64,000 bases of DNA from Chelatococcus sambhunathii (lineage in GTDB: Bacteria > Pseudomonadota > Alphaproteobacteria > Rhizobiales > Methylopilaceae), in assembly GCA_031316315.1 (NCBI GenBank), contig JADBEO010000004.1:62001-126000 (forward strand), given 5' to 3'. The notes beneath the pieces are model-generated. The model was not told where the DNA came from. It saw only the letters and a list, made by a program, of their open reading frames with translations, and ran no database searches. Both the position numbers and the translations under genes were made by a program. Below are positions 18,508 to 26,054 of this stretch, piece by piece (positions within the stretch are counted from its first letter, which is position 1; the number at the start of each line of letters is the position of its first letter).

Positions 18508-18633
18508 ACTGCGTGCTTCGAGACGCCCGCCGAAAGGGCGGGCTCCTCAGCATGAGGAATGTCGCGGATGCCCAATACTATCATTCTCATGCTGAGGAGC
18601 CGGTCCGGAGGACGGCGTCTCGAAGCACGCAGT
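18508..18633. repeat. 126-bp nested inverted repeat, copy 1
   Basis: Outer arms are a perfect 20-bp inverted repeat (18508-18527 / 18614-18633, ACTGCGTGCTTCGAGACGCC). Inner arms are a perfect 16-bp inverted repeat (18541-18556 / 18586-18601, GGCTCCTCAGCATGAG). The spacers are not conserved. A second copy of the same length is at 61795-61920. It lies between prmA and pepP beside the mosaic repeat; no protein is encoded inside. Confidence 0.88.
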
Positions 18634-18647
18634 TCATCCGTGCAATT

Positions 18648-19523
18648 TTATCCCTGGAGCACGAGCGTCGACCAGCCTTCGAGCCGCAGCTTTTTCACGG
18701 GCGCTAGCCCCTCCGCCGCATAGGCGGCGAGGACCTGATCCTCCTCGTGGTTCATGAGGCCCGACAGCACCACGCGACCGCCGCCCGCCAGATGCCGCTT
18801 CACGTCGGGAGCGAGCTGGACGAGGGGGCCGGCGAGGATGTTCGCGACGATCAGGTCGAACGGACCCCGTTCGGAAAACACAGGATGGTCGAAGCTCTCG
18901 GCGTGGATCGACGTGACGAATTCGCCCGCGCCGTTGGCCGCGGCGTTCTCGCCGGCGATGCGCGCGGAGGTCTCGTCGATGTCGGTCGCGAGCACAGGCG
19001 ATTTTTGCGCGAGGCCGATCGCGATCGCGAGCACGCCGGTGCCGGAGCCGAGGTCGAGCACGCGCTCGAACCGACGCTCGGTCAGCAACTCGTCGATCGC
19101 GATCAGGCAGCCGCGCGTGGTGCCGTGATGGCCGGTGCCGAAAGCGAGCGCCGCCTCGATCTCGATGGCGATGACGTCCGCCGGGATCTTGTCGCGGTCG
19201 TGGGAGCCGTGGATCACGAAGCGGCCGGCCGGCACGGGCTTAAGCCCCTCGAGGCTTTTCGCGATCCAGTCGTGCTCGTCGATCGCGCCCTGTTCGAGCC
19301 TGAGGCCCGTCGCCTCCGGACCGAGCGCCTCGCGCATCGCGGAAGCGAGCTCGGCGGCCTCCATCTCGGGCGAGCCATAGACCTCGACCCGCCAGGCGTC
19401 CGGCCCGGTCTCGAAGGCCGAGATCGACACTTCGCCGAAGGGGAAGGCGTCCTCCAGCACGTCCGAGACGCGCTTTGCGGTGGCTTCGTCGAGGTCGAGG
19501 CGGATGACGGGGGACTGGGTCAT
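18648..19523 (-). CDS. prmA: Ribosomal protein L11 methyltransferase
   Basis: The protein has 291 residues. It uses S-adenosylmethionine to trimethylate lysines of ribosomal protein L11. The SAM-binding motif LDLGSGTGVLAIA lies at about residue 157, preceded by AFGTGHHGTTRGCL and followed by the PrmA-type active-site loop ANILAGPL. An N-terminal substrate-recognition domain of about 120 residues is present. It is a single gene between repeat elements on both sides, so it probably has its own promoter. Such methyltransferases are normally non-essential. Confidence 0.93.
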   Translation of the reverse strand: MTQSPVIRLDLDEATAKRVSDVLEDAFPFGEVSISAFETGPDAWRVEVYGSPEMEAAELASAMREALGPEATGLRLEQGAIDEHDWIAKSLEGLKPVPAGRFVIHGSHDRDKIPADVIAIEIEAALAFGTGHHGTTRGCLIAIDELLTERRFERVLDLGSGTGVLAIAIGLAQKSPVLATDIDETSARIAGENAAANGAGEFVTSIHAESFDHPVFSERGPFDLIVANILAGPLVQLAPDVKRHLAGGGRVVLSGLMNHEEDQVLAAYAAEGLAPVKKLRLEGWSTLVLQG

Positions 19524-19564
19524 CTGGGCTGCATAGCGCCCCCTTTGCGGGATTGAAATCGAGG

Positions 19565-19674
19565 CGTCATCCCGGCCGGAGCGGCGGAGCCGCGCAGAGC
19601 CGGGATCGCGTGCGGTAAAGGGCGCTCGATGCTGACGACGGTCCCCGCTCTCGCTGCGCTCGGCCGGGATGACG
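19565..19674. repeat. Mosaic palindromic intergenic repeat, copy 4 (divergent)
   Basis: The element opens CGTCATCCCGGC and closes GCCGGGATGACG, and the whole 110 bp can fold back on itself through these ends. Inner material (CGGAGCGGCGGAGCCGCG) differs from the other copies. It fills the gap between the prmA start and the pcrA stop. The opening/closing rule and placement match the other family members, but it is the least similar. Confidence 0.55.
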
Positions 19675-19682
19675 CGCTTACG

Positions 19683-22037
19683 TCACGCCGCCTTCACAAA
19701 ACTGTCCAGCAGCTTCTTCTGCCCGGCCTTGTCGAAGGCGACGGTGAGCTTGTTGCCCTCGACCTCGACCACCGTGCCGTTGCCGAACTTCTGGTGGAAG
19801 ACGCGCGCGCCTTCCGCGAAGCCCGCCGAGGGGGCGGTGGAGGCGGCGACGAGTTCGCCCTCGATGGTCATCGGGCCGCGCGAGCGGGCGCCGGGGCCGG
19901 GAGAACCGCGGTCGAAGCCGCGCTCCTGCGCGCGCTTCCAGCCGGGGGTCGAATAGGTCGAGTTGAAGGGTTCCGTCTTGTCGAAGCGGCTCTGACCGTA
20001 GACGCCCCCCATGCCGCTCGAAAACGCCGCCGGAACCTCGATCACGTCGACATCCGCCTCCGGCAACTCGTCGAGGAAGCGGGACGGAATGGAAGATTGC
20101 CACATGCCGTGGACGCGGCGGTTCGAGGCGAACCAGACCTTCGCCCGCCGCCGCGCGCGGGTGAGGCCGACATAGGCGAGGCGTCGCTCCTCCTCGAGGC
20201 CGGCGCGGCCGTTCTCGTCGAGCGAGCGCTGGTGCGGGAACAGGCCCTCCTCCCAGCCCGGCAGGAAGACGGTGTCGAACTCCAGCCCCTTCGCCGCGTG
20301 CAGCGTCATGACGGTGACGGCGTCCTCGCCGCGCGCGCCGTCGACGTCCATGACCAGCGAGACGTGCTCCAAAAACCCGCGAAGGTTCTCGAACGGCTCC
20401 ATCGAGCGCACGAGCTCCTTCAGGTTCTCGAGGCGTCCCTGGGCCTCCGCGGTGCGGTCCTTGGACCACATGTCCGTGTAGCCGCTCTCCTCCAGGATTT
20501 TTTCGGCGAGCTCGACATGCGGGATCTTGTCGAGCTCCGCCGACCAGCGGTCGAACGACAGCACCAGGTCCTTCAGCGCCGCGCGCGCCTTGGCGCCGAG
20601 CGCGCCCGCGTCGCAGAGGCGGCGGGCGGCCTCGGGCATGGTGACCTCGTCGGCGCGCGCGCGCTCGATGATCGCCTTGACGGTGACGTCGCCGAGGCCG
20701 CGCTTCGGAACGTTCACGATGCGCTCGAAGGCGAGCGAATCCGCCGGGCTCGCGACGACGCGCAGGTAGGCCATCGCGTCGCGGATTTCCGCGCGCTCGT
20801 AGAAGCGCGGGCCGCCGACCACGCGATAGTTCAGGCCGAGCGTGATGAAGCGCTCTTCGAACTCGCGCATCTGGAACGAGGCGCGGACCAGGATCGCCAT
20901 GTCGTCGAGCTTGTGGCCCTTGGTCTGCAGCGCCTCGATCTCGTCGCCGATGGCGCGCGCCTCCTCGCCGCTGTCCCACGATCCCGCGACCGTGACCTTG
21001 TCGCCGAGCTCGGTCTGGGGGCGCAGCGTCTTGCCGAGCCGGCCCTCGTTGCGGGCGATGAGATGGGAGGCGGCGTTGAGGATGTGGCCGGTCGAGCGGT
21101 AGTTGCGCTCCAGTCGCACCACCTTGGCGTCCGGAAAATCCTTGTCGAAGCGCAGGATGTTCTCGACCTCGGCGCCGCGCCAGCCATAGATCGACTGATC
21201 GTCGTCGCCGACGCAGGCGAGGTTCTTGGAGCCCTGCGCCAGCAGCCGCAGCCACAGATACTGCGCGACGTTGGTGTCCTGGTACTCGTCGACCAGCATG
21301 TAGCGGAAGCGGCGGTGATACTGCGCCAGCACGTCCGGCTGTTCGCGGAAGATGCGGATCGGCTCCAGCAGCAGGTCGCCGAAGTCGACCGCGTTCAGCT
21401 GCTTCAGGCGGGCCTGGTAGATCGCGTAGAGCTCCGCGCCGCGGCCGGCGGCGTATCCTTGAGCCTCCCCGGCCAGGACCTTTTCGGGCGACAGCGCGCG
21501 GTTCTTCCAGCCGTCGATGGCGAAGGCGAGCTGGCGCGCCGGCCAGCGCTTGTCGTCGATGTTCTCCGCCGCGAGCACCTGCTTGATCAGGCGGATCTGA
21601 TCGTCGGTGTCGAGGATGGTGAAGCTCGGCTTCAGCCCCGCGAGCTCGGCGTGCCGGCGCAGCATGCGCGCGCCGATCGAATGGAATGTGCCGAGCCACT
21701 CCATGCCCTCGGCGGCGTGGCCGAGCAGCTTGCCGACGCGCTCGCGCATCTCGCGCGCCGCCTTGTTGGTGAAGGTGACGGCGAGGATCTCGAACGGACG
21801 CGCGCGACCGAGCGCCAGAATGTGGGCGATGCGCGTGGTGAGCACGCGCGTTTTGCCCGTTCCGGCGCCGGCCAGCACCAGCAGGGGCCCGTCGAGCGTT
21901 TCGACCGCCTCGCGCTGTTCGGGGTTCAGCCCAGCGAGATAGTCGGGCGCGGCCGCGCGCACGCCCGCCATCGCCCGCGCGGCGATGCCGCCGGGACGGG
22001 GAGGGGAAGGCGCGTCGTCCGGGGAGAGGTCTCGCAT
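19683..22037 (-). CDS. uvrD: ATP-dependent DNA helicase PcrA/UvrD (SF1A)
   Basis: The protein has 784 residues and is a 3'-5' helicase acting in excision repair and replication-fork clearance. Visible motifs: Q-motif region LNPEQREAVETLDGP; Walker A AGAGTGKT at about 56-63; TFTNKAAREMRERV; motif II VDEYQDTN; motif III GDDDQSIYGWRGA; motif IV LERNYRST; motif V VMTLHAAKGLEFDTVFLPGWEEGLFPH; motif VI YVGLTRARR. The C-terminal 50 residues (ARVFHQKFGNGTVVEVEGNKLTVAF) form the Tudor-like domain that binds RNA polymerase in PcrA/UvrD. The gene stands alone, downstream of the tad group. Confidence 0.95.
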   Translation of the reverse strand: MRDLSPDDAPSPPRPGGIAARAMAGVRAAAPDYLAGLNPEQREAVETLDGPLLVLAGAGTGKTRVLTTRIAHILALGRARPFEILAVTFTNKAAREMRERVGKLLGHAAEGMEWLGTFHSIGARMLRRHAELAGLKPSFTILDTDDQIRLIKQVLAAENIDDKRWPARQLAFAIDGWKNRALSPEKVLAGEAQGYAAGRGAELYAIYQARLKQLNAVDFGDLLLEPIRIFREQPDVLAQYHRRFRYMLVDEYQDTNVAQYLWLRLLAQGSKNLACVGDDDQSIYGWRGAEVENILRFDKDFPDAKVVRLERNYRSTGHILNAASHLIARNEGRLGKTLRPQTELGDKVTVAGSWDSGEEARAIGDEIEALQTKGHKLDDMAILVRASFQMREFEERFITLGLNYRVVGGPRFYERAEIRDAMAYLRVVASPADSLAFERIVNVPKRGLGDVTVKAIIERARADEVTMPEAARRLCDAGALGAKARAALKDLVLSFDRWSAELDKIPHVELAEKILEESGYTDMWSKDRTAEAQGRLENLKELVRSMEPFENLRGFLEHVSLVMDVDGARGEDAVTVMTLHAAKGLEFDTVFLPGWEEGLFPHQRSLDENGRAGLEEERRLAYVGLTRARRRAKVWFASNRRVHGMWQSSIPSRFLDELPEADVDVIEVPAAFSSGMGGVYGQSRFDKTEPFNSTYSTPGWKRAQERGFDRGSPGPGARSRGPMTIEGELVAASTAPSAGFAEGARVFHQKFGNGTVVEVEGNKLTVAFDKAGQKKLLDSFVKAA

Positions 22038-22065
22038 CGCTCCAGGCGGGTTCGATCAAACAGGA

Positions 22066-22092
22066 AAGCCGGCCGCGAATCGCGGCCGGCTT
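22066..22092 (-). terminator. Hairpin terminator after tadG
   Basis: A perfect 12-bp stem (22066-22077 / 22081-22092, AAGCCGGCCGCG) with a 3-nt loop lies 54 bp beyond the tadG stop and 28 bp before the pcrA start. On the minus strand it is followed by TCCTGTTTG, a weak T-run. It probably ends the tad transcript. Confidence 0.65.
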
Positions 22093-22146
22093 CGCTCAGG
22101 TCCCAAAATGGCGCCCCGAGGGGCCGATTGCGAGCCCGGGCGGGCG

Positions 22147-23505
22147 TCAGTTCACCAGCGAAGGGGCGGACGTCGTCTGCGCGAACATCTTGGTCATGGC
22201 CGCCTGAATGCCGGCCGCGTCGCTGGCCTCATAGAACCATCCATCCGATGCGCAGGCCTTGAGCGCCGGCTGGATCTTGGCCGCCACGCCAGTGTTGACG
22301 ACCTGAATCTGATACCAGTCTTTATCGTCCGGATTGATCGGATTGATCGGCGCATAGGTCGTGTACAGCACCCCGACGGTTACCCCGTTCTTCTTCATGT
22401 CCTCGCAGGACGTGCTCGACACTTCGCTTACGCAGCGATTTCCAGACTTGACGCACTGCGAGCTCGACTGGATGTCCCGGACGCCGTCCGTGATGATGAA
22501 GGCGTACTTCTTCGACTTGTCCTGCGACGCACCGTCTTCTGACTTCGGAACGACCTTGGCGAAATCCTTCAGATTCTCATTGATGTAGCTGTCCGAGGAG
22601 CCGTTGCCGGGCGCGGGACCGAGGTCGATCGTGTTCGCGATCGTCGAAAGCGTCGTGAAATTGTCAGAGGGAGCGGACAGCTCAATGAGCTTCGAGTTCG
22701 TGTAGGCCGTGTTCATGCCCATCGTATACAGCGCGAGGCGGTAAATGGGCGCGGAGTTCGAATCCTCCGAGGCCGTGGTGATCATCTCCTTCACGGCCTC
22801 GCGAAGCACGTCGATGCGAAGCTGGACGCCATATCGCTTGGCGACGGTAGAATTCGACTCGGCCATGCCGCCTTCGACGGTGTGGCAGCCGAAAACGCAT
22901 TTGGTCGCCGCCGTGGTGCCGTCCGTCTTACGCGCGCGGGCGTTGTAGAGCGTGTTCATCCCCGCCTGCGTCGAAGCGATTCCCATAGATTGGGAGATGT
23001 CGAGCGCGAGGTAGACGTCGGAATAGATCGGCAGGGACGCGTTCGAGGTGGCGGCGCCGACGGCGCGGAACGCGGAGAACCCGAAATACTTCGACAGGAA
23101 GTTCGGGCTCCTGACGGCGAAGTCCGCGGTCGCGGAGAGATCCTGCCCGGTCCGGGTGACGGTGACCGTCACCGTGTAGTCCTTGATGCCCAGCTGTCGC
23201 GCATGCGCGTCGAACAGGGCCTTGGCGCGTGTCTTGGCGTCGGCGATAGCGGCGTTGGACGCCGTCACGCTGCCGTCTCCGCTTTTGATCAGGTCGCGCG
23301 CGACGCCGGTCGCCTGCAGCGCCGCGGCGTCGGCCGCCATCTGCGCCTTGGTGCGCACGGTCATGATGTTTCCGAAGTCGATCGCGAGCCCGAGCGCGCC
23401 GATGAGCGGCAGAAGGAGCAAGCCGAGCAGAAGCGCGACCGCGCCTCGCTGATCGGAGAGGGCGCGCCGGCCGAGCGGCCGGAGCCAGGAGACCGAACCG
23501 TTCAT
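22147..23505 (-). CDS. TadG-like pilus assembly protein with VWA domain
   Basis: The protein has 452 residues. A Tad-type N-terminus (DQRGAVALLLGLLLLPLIGALGLAIDFG) provides a membrane anchor, followed by a pseudopilin-like helix (RTKAQMAADAAALQ). From about residue 165 a von Willebrand A fold begins with the MIDAS motif ALDISQSMG (DxSxS) and continues to FIITDGVRD. The exported part has several cysteines, including CVFGCH (C-x3-C-H), CVKSGNRC and SSTSC, suggesting disulfides. It is the last of three Tad-like genes on this strand. The secretion ATPase, prepilin peptidase and flp genes are absent from this window. Confidence 0.85.
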   Translation of the reverse strand: MNGSVSWLRPLGRRALSDQRGAVALLLGLLLLPLIGALGLAIDFGNIMTVRTKAQMAADAAALQATGVARDLIKSGDGSVTASNAAIADAKTRAKALFDAHARQLGIKDYTVTVTVTRTGQDLSATADFAVRSPNFLSKYFGFSAFRAVGAATSNASLPIYSDVYLALDISQSMGIASTQAGMNTLYNARARKTDGTTAATKCVFGCHTVEGGMAESNSTVAKRYGVQLRIDVLREAVKEMITTASEDSNSAPIYRLALYTMGMNTAYTNSKLIELSAPSDNFTTLSTIANTIDLGPAPGNGSSDSYINENLKDFAKVVPKSEDGASQDKSKKYAFIITDGVRDIQSSSQCVKSGNRCVSEVSSTSCEDMKKNGVTVGVLYTTYAPINPINPDDKDWYQIQVVNTGVAAKIQPALKACASDGWFYEASDAAGIQAAMTKMFAQTTSAPSLVN

Positions 23506-23595
23506 GGTTGACGTTCCGTGCGGGCGGCCGTTCGCCCGGCCGGGGCTTTCGTCGCTGGATGCGCCTGCGGATGCGGGAAGAGGGAGCGCGTCATC

Positions 23596-24267
23596 TCAGT
23601 AGCCGCTGCAGTTGCTGCTGGAATTGACGCGCGGCACGTAACGCGGACGGAAGTACGAGGTCCGCTTGAAGGTGGCCGGTCCGCTCTTGAAGCGCACCGG
23701 CATGATCGGCGAGTGGTAGGTCTCGACGTCCACGACGACGAGCGAGCCGGGCCCATAGACGTCGCTGGGCAAGGTGGCGAGCGTCTGTGCGTCGGCCGCC
23801 GCAGGCGTCAGCTTCCCGCAGGCGCGCTTGGTTCCGTTCAGCGTGTAACTGAAGACGACCTTGCCGTCGTAGGCGCAGCCGAGCATGAGGCAGGTCGCGA
23901 CCTTCGGTTCGAACTGGACGCTGGAGATCGTGATCTTGAACGCCTGGTCGACCGCGATGTTGTTCATCCGCGCGTATTTCACGATGTCCGGATCGATCAG
24001 CGCGGAGGCGATGGCGAAGCTCTTCAGCTCGTCCGACGTCACGGTGTGGTCGACGCGCGAGACCATTTCGGCGACGGCGTCCGCCGCGAAGGTCGAGCGG
24101 TTGGAGGCGGTGATGACGCCGCTGAGCTCGAGCACGCCGAGGAACATCAGGACGAGCACCGGCGCGATCAGCCCGAATTCGACCGCCGACACGCCGTCGT
24201 CGCGTCTGGCGAAGCGTAGGGCCAAGCGGCGCGGAACCCGCACGAGGCGGCGGAGTGCGGTCAGCAC
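23596..24267 (-). CDS. TadE-like pseudopilin
   Basis: The product has 223 residues from GTG 24267, which overlaps the previous stop (GTGCTGA). After a basic leader comes the TadE signature DDGVSAVEFGLIAPVLVLMFLGVLEL, in which the Glu after the cleavage region is characteristic of pseudopilins processed by a prepilin peptidase. The periplasmic part carries paired cysteines (CLMLGC). It sits between the first TadE gene and tadG; an upstream in-frame ATG at 24330 lies inside the preceding gene and is less likely. Confidence 0.82.
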   Translation of the reverse strand: MLTALRRLVRVPRRLALRFARRDDGVSAVEFGLIAPVLVLMFLGVLELSGVITASNRSTFAADAVAEMVSRVDHTVTSDELKSFAIASALIDPDIVKYARMNNIAVDQAFKITISSVQFEPKVATCLMLGCAYDGKVVFSYTLNGTKRACGKLTPAAADAQTLATLPSDVYGPGSLVVVDVETYHSPIMPVRFKSGPATFKRTSYFRPRYVPRVNSSSNCSGY

Positions 24268-24845
24268 GACGCGCCTGCGTTCCTGGCGTTCGGCTCGTTG
24301 AAGACGACCGTGGACGAGCGCATCAGCCACGAGTCCGACGCGTTGGTCGAGACCAGGCGCTTCATGAAGTTCGGGTAGGGGTAGCCGACGTCGAGATAGA
24401 CGTAGTCGCCGGGCGCGCCGAGACAGAAGGTCGACTGGGTCGGAGACCGGCTGATCGTGCGCGTCTTGTCGTCGATATAGGCGTAGACGCCGGTCGCCGC
24501 CTTCGAGTCGGACGTCTTGCCGATGACGTAGGAGTTGACGACGAGGCTGTTGCAGGTGATGCCCCAGAAAACCTTCGGGCAGATGTAAGTCGTCTTGAAC
24601 GTGTCGGCCGAAACCGCGCTCGCCGCGACCTTGCCCGTCATGACCGTGCGGCCGGCCTGGCGAACCGCGAAGTCGAGCGACTGCAGGCTGAAGTGATACA
24701 GGCCGACCTGCAGGATCATCAGCAGGAGACCGAAGAAGGGAACCGCGACGATCGCGAATTCGATCGACGTCACGCCGCCTTGTTCGCGTGCGAAGCTACG
24801 CGGAACGCCCGCGCGCAAAGCCGATGACAAAGCGAACCGCAGCAT
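24261..24845 (-). CDS. TadE-like pseudopilin, first gene of the tad group
   Basis: The product has 194 residues. The TadE motif FAREQGGVTSIEFAIVAVPFFGLLLMILQVGLYHF is at about residues 18-52, comprising a short basic leader, a Glu at the pseudopilin position and one membrane helix. The periplasmic portion has cysteines (YICPKVFWGITC, STFCLG) and ends in GASC. It opens the three-gene tadE-tadE-tadG unit; its promoter should lie in the 196-bp gap shared with the divergent DUF1236 gene. TadE/TadF/TadG proteins are minor pilins of Flp pili. Confidence 0.82.
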   Translation of the reverse strand: MLRFALSSALRAGVPRSFAREQGGVTSIEFAIVAVPFFGLLLMILQVGLYHFSLQSLDFAVRQAGRTVMTGKVAASAVSADTFKTTYICPKVFWGITCNSLVVNSYVIGKTSDSKAATGVYAYIDDKTRTISRSPTQSTFCLGAPGDYVYLDVGYPYPNFMKRLVSTNASDSWLMRSSTVVFNEPNARNAGASC

Positions 24846-24984
24846 TCGGGTAGTTCCGGCGGGAATTTGCTGGCGTCAGCATCTCGTTCGCCCGCTTAAG
24901 AAAGCGTTTGGCCGCGCCCGTGAATCCGTGGGCATCTCCGGAAAAGTCGACACAGATTCGATCTTTTCCTCGCGATCGTCCCCG

Positions 24985-25009
24985 GGAACCGTTTCGCGAG
25001 CCGGCCGTT
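24985..25009 (+). promoter_or_regulatory. EcfG-type general stress promoter
   Basis: GGAAC at 24985-24989 and CGTT at 25006-25009 are separated by exactly 16 bp, matching the alphaproteobacterial sigma-EcfG consensus GGAAC-N16/17-CGTT. The predicted start of transcription is near 25016, 26 bp before the DUF1236 start codon. Both boxes match the core consensus perfectly. Confidence 0.65.
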
Positions 25010-25041
25010 ATGACGACGGGCGGACTACAGGAGGATTACTC

Positions 25042-25437
25042 ATGCGCACCAGCATGATCGCACTTGCCGTCGCGCTCGGCGTCGCCATGCCGACGGCGTC
25101 TTTCGCTGGAGAGAAGGCCGCCGGCGGAGCTGCGGCTGGAGCCGCCACCGGCGCCGCGACCGGCGCAGTGGTCGGCGGCCCGGTCGGCGCTGCTGTCGGC
25201 GCGGGCGTCGGCGGCGTCGTCGGAGCGGCCGCGTCCCCGTCCAAGCGTGATCGGGACTATGTCGTTCACGACACGCGCGCTTCGGTGGACTATGACGGCG
25301 AAGTCGTCGTCGGCAAGCGTCTGCCCGAGCGTGTTGAAGTCTACAGCGTGCCGGACAGCGACTACAGCTACACGATCGTCAACAAGAAGCGTTACATCGT
25401 GAATCGCGATCGCGAGGTCGTCGAAGTCGTCGAGTGA
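25042..25437 (+). CDS. Exported DUF1236 protein with glycine zipper
   Basis: The product has 131 residues from ATG 25042, 7 bp after a perfect AGGAGG. Residues 1-22 form a Sec signal peptide (MRTSMIALAVALGVAMPTASFA). Residues 25-70 are an Ala/Gly glycine-zipper stretch (GAATGAVVGGPVGAAVGAGVGG), able to pack against or span the outer membrane. The C-terminal 70 residues match DUF1236 (VVGKRLPERVEVYSVP, YSYTIVNKKRYIVN, EVVEVVE), a family widespread in Hyphomicrobiales and of unknown function. The EcfG-like promoter suggests induction in general stress. A 12-bp hairpin terminator follows, so it is monocistronic. Confidence 0.88.
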   Translation: MRTSMIALAVALGVAMPTASFAGEKAAGGAAAGAATGAATGAVVGGPVGAAVGAGVGGVVGAAASPSKRDRDYVVHDTRASVDYDGEVVVGKRLPERVEVYSVPDSDYSYTIVNKKRYIVNRDREVVEVVE

Positions 25438-25460
25438 CGACTGACGTCCGATTGACCAAC

Positions 25461-25490
25461 AACGCCCCGCGCCTCAAAGCGCGGGGCGTT
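25461..25490. terminator. Bidirectional Rho-independent terminator
   Basis: A perfect 12-bp stem AACGCCCCGCGC / GCGCGGGGCGTT (25461-25472 / 25479-25490) with a 6-nt loop is followed by TTCGTTT. It lies between the convergent DUF1236 and thioesterase genes and can serve both. Confidence 0.85.
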
Positions 25491-25500
25491 TCGTTTGCGC

Positions 25501-25980
25501 TCAGCCCTTCGACATCGCGACGCGGCGGCCGAGCCAGTCCAGCCTGGCCACTTCTTCGGCGCCGTTCCGGACAGCCGCGGCGAGCTTGGAGGCGATGTCG
25601 TCCGGAAACGGCGTCACCTTGCGGGTTGCGAGATCGACCGAGAGCGATACGCCCTCGACGGTCGTCGTGACCTCGCGCTCGTCTCCTCTCACGAGCTCGA
25701 TCGCCCAGAGCGCGCGCTTGGCGTCGGAGTCGACGAAGCGCACGCGTCCGCGGACCTCGTCGCCCAGGTTGATCTCCCTGAGATAGCGGACATGCATTTC
25801 GGCGGCGAAGGTCGTCAGACCGCGCTCGTCGAGATAGGCGCCCCCCTTGATCTCCTCGAAGGCGAGATCGAGCGCGCGGTCGGCGAGCACCAGATGATAG
25901 GCCATGTTGACGTGGCCGTTGTAATCGAGGAAGCGCTCCTCGATCTCGAGCGGCGGCGACAGGAATGCGGCGTCCGTCAC
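25501..25980 (-). CDS. Hotdog-fold acyl-CoA thioesterase
   Basis: About 159 residues from GTG 25980; GGGAGG lies 14 bp upstream, and no ATG occurs earlier in the domain. The hotdog fold is recognised from EERFLDYNGHVNMAYHLVLADRALD, in which the Asp/Asn and HVN positions match 4-hydroxybenzoyl-CoA thioesterase-like enzymes, followed by TTFAAEMHVRYLREINLGDEVRGRV. These enzymes hydrolyse acyl-CoA thioesters; substrate length is not predictable. The gene is divergent from the D-lactate dehydrogenase gene with a 74-bp shared upstream region. The frame is open further upstream to 26088, overlapping the divergent gene. Confidence 0.82.
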   Translation of the reverse strand: MTDAAFLSPPLEIEERFLDYNGHVNMAYHLVLADRALDLAFEEIKGGAYLDERGLTTFAAEMHVRYLREINLGDEVRGRVRFVDSDAKRALWAIELVRGDEREVTTTVEGVSLSVDLATRKVTPFPDDIASKLAAAVRNGAEEVARLDWLGRRVAMSKG

Positions 25981-26054
25981 GTCGGCGATGTCCGCCTCCC
26001 TCGATGATCCGGCTGTTCTTGCGCGGAGGACCCGCGCCGTCCTTAAGGCCCAAC

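Noticed and set aside
19629-22262. An 877-codon open frame on the plus strand
   Set aside because: It is antisense to uvrD, which shows all SF1 helicase motifs.
22147-23505. TadG CVFGCH as a heme c attachment site
   Set aside because: The spacing is C-x3-C-H not CxxCH, and no distal Met/His ligand pattern or cytochrome domain is visible; kept only as a low-level observation.
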